A DNA stretch of 64,000 bases from Tethya wilhelma (taxonomy: Eukaryota > Porifera > Demospongiae > Tethyida > Tethyidae). Below, in pieces: positions 11,718 through 21,600 of this stretch. A program made the translations under genes and the position numbers. Positions within the stretch are counted from its first letter, which is position 1. Every line of letters starts with the position of its first letter. Under the pieces are notes generated by a model. It ran no database searches, was not told the origin of the DNA, and saw only the letters and a program-made list of their open reading frames with translations. The stretch spans positions 6,091,026 to 6,155,025 of the forward strand of contig CAXIPT010000007.1 of the NCBI GenBank assembly GCA_964030475.1, read 5' to 3'.

Positions 11718-12472
11718 TGAACACACACACAATTTCTGCATTAATTTTGTTACCAGCTGAGGTAACCTTTTGCTTTTATAAATGCCTAATGCTTTCCTGT
11801 GTGGCCTTCCTTCTTTGTGTATAGGCACCTGGTGTGAGCTCTGCCTACTGGCTGTACAAAGTAAATAAAAGATGCTTCTCTTTCACCTGTGTTTAAGGTC
11901 TTGAAATTGCATTTCTGTCAATGATAAGTAGCCACAGGGTATGCTGTTGAGATTAGCTGTGTGTTTGAGTGAGGGTGTGCTGATGAAAAAGTCAGCTCAC
12001 CATGGACTGAAGATAGGCTAGAGCAAACTTATACCACTGATTGGCCTAAAACTAGCTATGTATCTAGAGGTTTGTGAACAACAAGCCAAGAAAGCATTTG
12101 AATACACACACTCACACAAGCAAAAATTTTAGGAAGGAGTTGGCTAGCTTGTGTGTGCCTACCCCACCTTGTAGCTAATCAATATCTCAAAGAATTACCA
12201 GCAGACCAGCTGTTCCTTCATGCTGAGTGGAGACTAATGATATTCATGAGACCATTCCAGCTAGCTGTGGTGCTGGCCATGGCCTTTCTTGTCTCTCTGT
12301 GTACTGTATGGAGGCCTTACACACACACACACACACACACACCAGCTTCTACATGTACCACAATATCAGCCAGGTGCAAACAGTGTGCCTTATAATGGTT
12401 TATGTGTGTGTAGTGAGATCACTCCTATAACATGTGGATTGTCACTTCTTCAGCTACTAGGCACATCTTCAC
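11631..12472. repeat. (AG)n tract and unannotated spacer
   Basis: Contains (AG)n at about 11650-11715 and (AC)n at about 12320-12341. No exon with family resemblance or splice-consistent frame was found in the remainder. Open frames here are repeat-driven. Confidence 0.6.
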
Positions 12473-12985
12473 CTTGATCTCACTGACACCAGTCAGCCCA
12501 TTGTCCTATTGCTCCTGCTTGTGCAAAGAATATGTGATTGTGAGAAATTCTGCCATTGGAGAAAACATTTTTAAGCTCTGACCTTCTAGAAGCATCTGTG
12601 TGTAGTGAGAAGCCCCTCCTGTTTACATAAGACCGGGTCATTGATTGCTCCATCCCATGTGTGTCTTGTGCTAGCATTCACTGTACACATATTCCCTTAC
12701 ATACATTTTTATATGTCCACATATGGAAACTTATGATAGAGCAATTTGAATGGTTGAACATTGTTCACCATTGTTTTCTCTGAGAAATGCTCTCATTTTC
12801 TTGATCTAGACATCATCCAGTTCACAAGGAATCTAGTTTTCTTTGATGATTCAATGCAAAGCTATTGTTAGTGAAGCTAAAGGTTGTTCCCACAGCTCCT
12901 TTTAAAGTCCCAGGTGCTGTAATGTATTATTGAAATGATCTAGCTGCTATGCTGGTTGAGCTGTGGGGGGTATGTACTTGGCCAA
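12473..12985. repeat. Dispersed repeat copy 3 of 3
   Basis: Matches copies 1 and 2 from CACTGACACCAGTCAGCCCA to the GGCCAATC-(AG)n junction. It ends in (AG)n at about 12989-13035, exactly as copy 2 does, showing that the AG tract is part of the duplicated unit. Confidence 0.8.
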
Positions 12986-12987
12986 TC

Positions 12988-13035
<48 letters not shown>

Positions 13036-13037
<2 letters not shown>

Positions 13038-13670
13038 TGAGCTCACTGTATTTCTGCATTTAATTTTGTCTGCTCCTATTTTTGCTACCAGCTAATTTGT
13101 TGCTTTTATATATAAAATGCCTAATACTTGTGCTGCTTGTATGTCTTTGTGGCCTTCCTGCACAGCTAGAAGGCAGCCAACATAATATTATTGTTGTTGT
13201 ACAATGGTGTGGGCTCTGCTAATGGACACTAGTGAAGGCATGGTGTAAACAAGTTCATGGTTCTCTCTTTCCATATCACCAACACACTGGGTTGAATCCA
13301 CTTCACTGTAGCTGTGTGTTTCAGAGCTAAACATTGTTGCACAGTCCCATATGATGACATAGAAATATGTATATAAGATCACTGGTAATGCATTATGGTG
13401 AGCTCACTGCCATATAGTGTGGGAATGGTCAGCCAGCTAATGAACATTCCTTTGATGTTGATTTCATGAAACTAATTTCACTGATGATGTCATTCATAAC
13501 ATACTTTACTGGCCCAATCTCTAGTGAACTGCTAAACTGTTGCCCATGGCAACCAGTATACATCTTATGATCCCTTTAGCAAGAGTGATTCTGTCCACAA
13601 AAATAGCTAGCATATTTGCCCTCTCTGTTGCTCAAGGTATACCTGATATATACATGTAGTAATGGCAATN
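13036..13670. other. Non-coding stretch up to an assembly gap
   Basis: AT-rich sequence without a recognisable exon. The missing ZC3H15 C-terminal exons were looked for here and not seen. Ends at the n at 13670. Confidence 0.5.
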
Positions 13671-13804
13671 GGTAAGTTAGCTACTGCATGCTTGGCCTGT
13701 TTTATAAAGGCCAACTATTTTTTTCATAGCAGGCATAGCAATATAATACTATCAAACAAAAAAGGCCTCTTTAAAACAGGCCAAGCATGCAGTAGCTAAC
13801 TTAC
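13671..13804. repeat. Inverted repeat beside a gap
   Basis: GGTAAGTTAGCTACTGCATG near 13671 is the reverse complement of CATGCAGTAGCTAACTTACC near 13804. The arms continue through GCTTGGCCTGTTTTA, giving about 45 bp of stem around a loop of about 45 bp. The n at 13670 lies at the foot of the stem, so the hairpin itself may have stopped sequencing or assembly. Confidence 0.85.
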
Positions 13805-14610
13805 CAACTAGAAACTGTATCTGAATGTTTGTTTGTAGCAGCGCTACTTAAGTGCTTGTATCTCGGGTTGTGCTTTCACTGTGCTCTTCAGACAAGGACC
13901 ATTGTGTACGTCAAAGATCATATTTTTCGTGGAGCTCTAATATACGGTAGCACTACAGAATGCTCGTCGTTTTCCCATTGACTTCCATACAAAACTAAGT
14001 GCCACGTAAGCAAAATTTTACTTCGGAAGTGCAGACCCAATTAATTGTGACGACACGTACGAAAATTAAATTCCTTATGCTCTAAAACGATCAATGGCTT
14101 GTGCAAGGGCCATACAGTGCTGATTATACTTCTAGGGTATAGCTAATATGAATAAAGAATTGGTAAAAATAAGGAATAGGCTTAATTGCAGTGCTCTAGC
14201 TAAAAGCGATGAAATACATGGCAAGTCGCTGAATTTTGACACATAACTAAGAGGCCGCTGGCGTAGCTAAAATTTTCAATGAGGGTTTCGGCGCGAAGCG
14301 GCGAAATTCTGGGGTGCCACACCCACTTCCCGTATGTATACACGCCCCCTTATTAGCGCATTTTCGTTTGCGCTAGATTTAATTGTTGTTTTTTTTTGTT
14401 AATTAAAGGCCCTCCACATGCACAATAAAACTTCACTTTGATCAGCGAACAGCAAACTTTCTTAATTAACAATTCAACAATGAGGTATGATTGTACAGCT
14501 TCTTAAATACTAGCTAAACTCAAAAACAGGACAGACAGGAATTACAACAGAACAAACCAGTTTAGATCCTTCTAGAACATTTAACAGTTTACACACAATC
14601 ACAACCACTT
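13805..14610. other. Non-coding region with decayed repeat fragments
   Basis: No exon was found. Around 14254-14330 lies CTGGCGTAGCTAAAATTTTC followed by GGCGCGAAGCGGCGAAATT, a decayed relative of the GCGTAGCCAGG elements at 25835 and 62875. Confidence 0.5.
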
Positions 14611-15123
14611 CACTACTGGCAGAACGGATCTGGATTTTGTCTCAACAATATCTCAATATCCATGTTGAATTAATACCAAAATTAATCTAAATAAGAAGTC
14701 TTTAATTGATGTTACTGATATCTTAAAAAGATGGAAATAATATCAACGGTAAAGTCTTAGATGAATACCGAACATATTGTTGAATCTCAACAATATCTGA
14801 ATATGTATATATGTAACATGCATGACTGTAATGCAGTTGTATCTAATCCGGATCCATGCATGAACGTATTGCCAGCCCATTTAATGTTATAAGGGTTCTT
14901 TGGGGAGAAATACATATTGTTGAATCACTTTGAATTACATGTTGTAGGAAAATGATTAGAAATCAGTGATGAATGATAAATATTAAAGTAATGATGAATG
15001 ATTGTACTTTGAAGTTCGAGAACATGTACAGCAGTTACATTAAAGATTATAATTATAACGGCATGAATAAATTGGGTAGCAGATAACAATAGCAAACACA
15101 ACCAGATCATATGTAATACGTGG

Positions 15124-15127
<4 letters not shown>
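14611..15127. repeat. 517-bp direct copy of part of the LTR at 20676-21193
   Basis: Runs from CACTACTGGCAGAACGGATC to ATACGTGGAGGT and matches 20676-21193 almost base for base, with a few small indels. Homology stops abruptly at both ends. The other copy belongs to a putative LTR next to a gag gene, so this is read as a partial or solo LTR fragment of the same family. It is followed by (GT)n at 15128-15157. Confidence 0.8.
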
Positions 15128-15157
<30 letters not shown>

Positions 15158-15161
<4 letters not shown>

Positions 15162-15540
15162 CGGAGGGTCACCGGAAGTGATGCGACCTCGAACTAAAAC
15201 GCTACTTTTTCTTTGGACTCTGAAAAATGCAAGCTATAAAAAGTGTGCCTAGAGAACTAACTTAGATAGTACTAGCCTAGGATAGAATCACAGGCGCTAA
15301 AAGTATGGCTGATTGTTTTTGAGATCGCTAACAAGGGTTACCCGTGGCATCCGTATCCGACAAAGAAGCGTGATACAGCAGCCAATATTTCACAAAAGAA
15401 GCGTAGCACAGGAAGAGATTTCGCTTCTAGGAGTCTGCTTCTCTGTCGCTGTACACGAAACACAGCTAGCCAGATAACGAGTTTCTTTGCCAGCTGATTG
15501 CAAAAATGGCGGAAGTCGGAAAAGGGTCGTTTGTGACGTC
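15158..15540. repeat. Dispersed repeat, inverted copy at 58465-58846
   Basis: From AACGGAGGGTCACCGGAAGT to GGGTCGTTTGTGACGTC. The reverse complement occurs at 58465-58846 with the same (GT)n/(AC)n flank. It ends exactly at the n at 15541. The minus-strand open frame through it is not conserved between copies, so it is not annotated as a gene. Confidence 0.8.
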
Positions 15541-15640
15541 NTGTGTGTGTGTGGTACACCTGTATATATAATATAGGCTAACGTACATTATAATTTCTGT
15601 TGTACAATACTATGAAATGGATCCGTACAAATAGAGCTTA

Positions 15641-18600
15641 CTAACCATAAATCTTTAAGTTCTCTCCATTAGCAATAATTGCCCGCAATGTTGACTTCCC
15701 ATACGAAGAAGGATGCTTCAGGATAGTACCAGTGGGTAATCCTGTGATCTGGATCCCAAATTCTTTAACTTTGGAGTATGGTAGTTTGGCATTTTCATCA
15801 TGAACATATTGTCCTATGCATGTATTGATAAACACCTATGTATATGTATGTAAACCATTTGCAATAATATTATGCTACTAACCATAAAGTTTGTTGAACA
15901 GTGATTCGCATTTTTTCCTTAGAGTGTCTTTACCATCTAAGTCCTGATCATCTTGTACAGAAGAAGATTTCTCGATGAAACCTGAGTAATTGTCAGTGGT
16001 TGCTTCAGTAAATGTATAATACCATTTTCTTTACCTGACTCCCGAGAAGACAGGTATCCCAGGAATGAATATGGAATGTAGGCTCCACAGTCTGTGATGA
16101 ACTGAACGCCACCCTCTGTTCCACCAACATAATGTTCACCATCACGTACCACAACATACAGCACATGGCACCCTGGCAGATGCTCAGCATGCTTACTCTA
16201 TATAGAAAAGCAGTTTGAACAAATCATTAGTACAATACCACAACATAACAAAAGGATTATAGAGACTACTTCTGTTTCTGCAAAGCCAAAGCACAAATCA
16301 ACTATTCACTAATTCTCTAGATTGCACAGACATAGTAATACCTCTCACAGGCCAACCTATGAGATCAAGACTATCTATAGATACACTGATACTTAGATAC
16401 ACTTTTACTTTATACAGTTAGGTGAACAGCACACCTACTATTTCTTGCAGATGGTTTACAACTTTTTTAAATTCTTTCTTCTCATTAACTTGTTTTGTGC
16501 CACTATTGATGCCCTTTGCAACTTCATTGTATTTCTTTTTTTCTTCTTCAGACAGACTCTTCCATAATTGGCTAGACTCAACATTAGCTGCTCTCAAATC
16601 TTGAGTAGAAGATTCTACAAGAAAATTGCACTCGGAATAGTAATCTCGGCAATCAACAACCACACTAATAACAAAGTATGCATGTACACTTACTCTTTGT
16701 TTGTAAATATTCCCTGTGCCAGATATTAAATCCAGACAGTGCCCTTACTTTCCTTAAGGGCTTAGCATCATCACTGGGAGGTTGTTTCCTCTTGTTCAGA
16801 CCTATGAAGTGACACAAAAAAATCAAATAAAAATAATTTTTTTGAATTCTAGTTGAATGCTCTTACCACAGAGCTACTAGAACTCATAGGCAATAGAGCA
16901 GAGAATATAATTAGTCGATTTTCAGATTTGTCCAGATCTCAAGGTTTACATGTTATGGCATGACCCCCATGATGCAAATACATGACCAGCATGTTCATCC
17001 AGACACCTGGAAATGTGCCATACCTAAATCAGTCCAACCTGACTTAGTCTACTGGGGTAATCCACCAAAGTACAGCACTAAAGGTTAAGCACACGTATGA
17101 GAAATTAAAGGAAAAATTAATATCTTAAGATCTAGCTGGGATTCAAACCCTAGATCTTTCAAATTCTAGATGAATGCTTTTACCACTGAGTTCTTACTTC
17201 CCAGGTTAATTTGAGTCATTATTGTGATACCAATCACTGAACGTAGTATGGCTAAGTTCCTAGCTGATCTAGTTGGTAAGAAACAGGTGTATAATGTACC
17301 TCATACAAAAATCAATATGTTGCATAGAGCAGGTGCAATCAAAACCAGGCTATATTTGAAGTGATACTGGAAATACTTAATTTTGCCATACAGAAGTGAC
17401 TCATTTTATGTAAATTGCACCCGCTCTATTAGATCGAGAAACTGTACAAATTCTATCTCTACTAGCCACATCATTCATGAATTTTGCATATCTATCAAGG
17501 GGTGGTCACGACCATACCCACTGTACTAACACCCATGCCGCAACCGGGCTCAAAATTTGACCTGTCCAATTTTTAGACCTTGATCCTTGATCGCACCACT
17601 TTGGAAGGTTTTTCTCGTGAAGAATTTGACCTTTGACCCAACTAAAACATGCTGGCTCAAGCTAGAGACCTTTGACTGTTGATCGAAAGCAAACAATCAA
17701 GCTCTCTTGACCTTTGATGGGGCCAATTTTTGTTGCTTGAGCCCTTAATCGCATCTTGATCCCGGTCACGGGTGTTAGTACAGCGGGTATGGTCATGCAT
17801 GACCACCCCTTGTCTATCCTGTTTTTGTTATTAAATATTCCTGGGGGGAGAGTATGGAAACAAAGCTAAGCCACATACCTAAATGGAGATCAACTGGCAG
17901 GTCATTTGCCACTCCTGCATCCCCTGGCCTAGTCTAACAAGCCATTTTGGACTGATAAAAGTGCTTATCATATTGGGGAGTAAACTTTACTGTCTGTCAA
18001 AGTTCATGCACTCAATTCAGTATGACTGCCCGGCCCTGACTGTGCCATCTTACGTGGTTCACCTACCTATGCTTAGTGCCTTTTGCCGGCTCGGTGCAGT
18101 CGTTTCAGGGATATGAACCTGGCTTGTACTGCTTGTAGGCTTTTGCCTTGTTCCTGCCATACTCGATGGTGACCCCTTACCGTTCGTCCTATAGGCCACA
18201 TATTGGTCAGTATATGCCTTGTCATATGACTTTCTTTTTATCAGTATATATCCTGAAAATCTTATGCGAAGCGGGTGGCTTAGATGACTTTGAAAATCGC
18301 TTAGAAGGGGTTAAAAATAGCTTAGATCAAAAATCGGTTAGCAAAATCGATTTGAACGTTCAGGGCCACCGTAAGCTACTAGTCCACAAAAACTGAAGGA
18401 CAGGCAATGCAATGCACCGCTGAGACACCGATTCATGGTATGTCATTCAGTGCTAGCTGTGTTCTACTATCATATTACAGACTCTGTGCCAGGCAACATC
18501 ATGCAATGCGTAGTTATTGGCTACTCTTGTTTGTTTTGTATTTTCTCTTCTTTATGCATCACTATTAGTTATGTACCGGTATGTACGTAATACGTATCGA

Positions 18601-21600
18601 TATCACCAACACTTCCTGCCTTCACTGCGCATGCACAGTTTATAATTTGGTCACCTGACCTAATGTCAAAGGGTACCGGGTGGGGCTATATAGCTGGCCG
18701 ACATGGCTGCCAAGTATCATGCTCTTTATGAACCATCACCTAGATGGAAACACTGTAGCTGTTGTATTGATGACAAGGTCTATGTTTGCTTAGGAGAAAT
18801 GGTATGCGTAGTGGACGCGAATGATGCCATTAGAAAGCTCACTAGAGAATTAGAGGAGTATGATAGTCACTCTAAGAAATGGGTCCACAGGAAAACAAGT
18901 GGAACACTACACGATGGAGTGATTGGTTGTGCCTGTGCTTCTATTGGAAATATGCTGTATTCTTATGGTGGTGATAATGGTCTCGGCTCATTATCTGGTG
19001 CTCTCAGCCAGTTGGATACCTCTTCAATGGAGTGGAAGCGTCTCACTTCAAATATTGGACCTATGAAGAAATGGAGGGCTGGAATGGTTGCAGTGAATAA
19101 TAGGAACTTAGCATTGTTTGGTGGTATAGGGATCCCCACATCTCCCACCCAGCCAGGAGCTTCATTTTATGAAACTAAACCTGGAAATGATGGAAGAGGC
19201 TTTACCAATGAATTTCATATCTTTAACCTCAATAGTGGTAAATTATTTTGTCAATACACTGCGGCAGTGGTGTGGTGTGTGTGTGTGTTTGCCATTGCCA
19301 AGCAACCAAAGTTTTAATAGGCTAATTAATATTGCTAGTTATTGGATAGGTGGAAATGAAAATAGAGTAGCTAGAGGTTACAGAGGGTCAATGGCAAACA
19401 AAATAGTCACATGCATNCGCCTTTTGCATTCAGCCACCAGCTGATGGTAGTCATTCTTCTGGCTCGGTGTGCAGGACTTATAGAATGCAAATGCCTGACC
19501 CCGCAGACGTGTTGTGAAGTGGACAAGCTTGGCAGCGGTATTCCACCCACACAACCCTGCCACCATCTCAAACTGTAACAACCAATCATCAAATGGCTGG
19601 TTATCCACATCCTCTCCACTGAAGTTGGGCAATGGTGGCAACTGCTGTGCTACTAACATAGTAGGTACTCCCCCAGTACTACTACATTCCAATGCACTTG
19701 TATCAACACTCTTACTGTTAATACTCACAGGTGTACTACTCACCTTGTCGTGGTCAACTGGGCTTGTGGTCACACCTTCTGATCTACCACAGACATCAGT
19801 CTTGGGGCTTCTACAGGAAAGGTGACCTCCTATAGTGTCTCTCAGCGAAAGCTGACTCTGCAACTGCTGCAACTGTTGCACAAGTCGCTCCTCTCGAGCC
19901 TCCCACTTCGAGCGCTCTTCCTGAACGGCACGCAACTTCTCCAACTCAGAGTTCATTTCAGATTTCTGGTGTTGCTCTTGCAGCTCCTGGTACCACTGTT
20001 CCAACTGCTGGCACCTCTCCTGTGACTCCATCAGCTCTCCCTGTAGATCTTCCATGGCTTGTCGCTGGGCTTCCAACGCCGATTCGCTTGTACTCTGTCC
20101 CAGTCTCTCTAGACGACTTGCTAATTTAGCATTCTCCGCACGCAAGGTGCTGAGTTGTGACCGTAGGTCTCGAGACGCACTCATCACTGCACCGGCACAC
20201 GCTCGTGGTATTTACTCTTTCGTTGGGACGTTTCCCACGAGGTTGCCCTTTTGCAGTCTTTCTCTTGGCTTAAGGTCACTCAAGTTCTGGGACTTGCTTT
20301 GGCTTGCTTCAAGGCGCAGGTATCCCGGTCTGGCCCCCACTGTAAACGTATACGCGACCACGACAACAAACCGACAAGGGTTCTAATAACTTCTTATTTC
20401 AGTGTAGCACACAACAAATCAACATTTTTCTGTTAACAACTCATCTGTACATGTATGCAGACTAATTAACAAGATTAATTACTGTCTAAGTTCAAAGTAC
20501 AACAATATTAATCAGGTTCATTACATATACAAGTATTGAAACTAAGTAATCACAGAAAACAATGTCATCTAGTACCCATCATATCAGATCTCACAATATT
20601 ATGTCATAGTTTGTGAGTAATGTATACTCAGGTACATTAAGGCACGGGACTCTCATTACACTGGGACTCTCATTACACTACTGGCAGAACGGATCTGGAT
20701 TTTGTCTCAACAATATCTCAATATCCATGTTGAATTAATACCAAAATTAATCTAAATAAGAAGTCTTTAATTGATGTTACTGATATCTTAAAAAGATGGA
20801 AATAATATCAACGGTAAAGTCTTAAATGAATACCGAACATATTGTTGAATCTCAACAATATCTGAATGTGTATATATGTAACATGCATGACTGTAATGCT
20901 CATTATATCAGTTGTATCTAATCCGGATCCATGCATGAACGTATTGCCAGCCCATATAAGGGTTCTTTGGGGAGAAATACATATTGTTGAATCACTTTGA
21001 ATTACATGTTGTAGGAAAATGATTAGAAATCAGTGATGAATGATAAATATCAAAGTAATGATGAATGATTGTACTTTGAAGTTCGAGAACATGTACAGCA
21101 GTTACATGATGATTATAGTTATAACGGCATGAATAAATTGGGTAGCAGATAACAATAGCAAACACAACCAGATCATATGTAATACGTGGAGGTCACAGAA
21201 AGAATGAAAGATGAAATTGAACCACACATCACATACGTATTTGTTCATCAATTAATCATTAATGGTACAACCTGACCACAGGATTACGCTGTCTGCCAGA
21301 AGTACTCAAATAGCTTGTCCTCCACAAGAAGATAGCATTGGTCTGAGAAAGAGAGAAAAACAGAGTCGCATAATATCTACACATATTAGCATTTCAGAAA
21401 TCTTTACAAGTGTAGCCTCATAAACCACTTTCCCCGCATACTATATTTTAAGTGGGGAAGGCATCTAGGCTAGTTTACGAGGCTATAAATAGTGTACGTA
21501 CTTCCAAATCCTTGAGATTGTCTACTCCATCAACATGAGCATATAAGTTGGCATTCTCAAGTGCAGGCTCTTTTAGCTATACTTCACTGAACATTTCTAC

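Noticed and set aside
15338..15559. Minus-strand open frame in the repeat before the gap
   Set aside because: Not conserved in the inverted copy at 58465-58846, and it crosses an n.
17125..17200. Functional tRNA gene
   Set aside because: Only box-like motifs are present; a paired cloverleaf and anticodon arm could not be drawn.
18703..19240. Missing 5' exon of the kelch-ROCO gene at 56-57 kb
   Set aside because: Encodes different kelch blades with no matching overlap, while the ROCO gene already has its own kelch exon; no evidence joins them.
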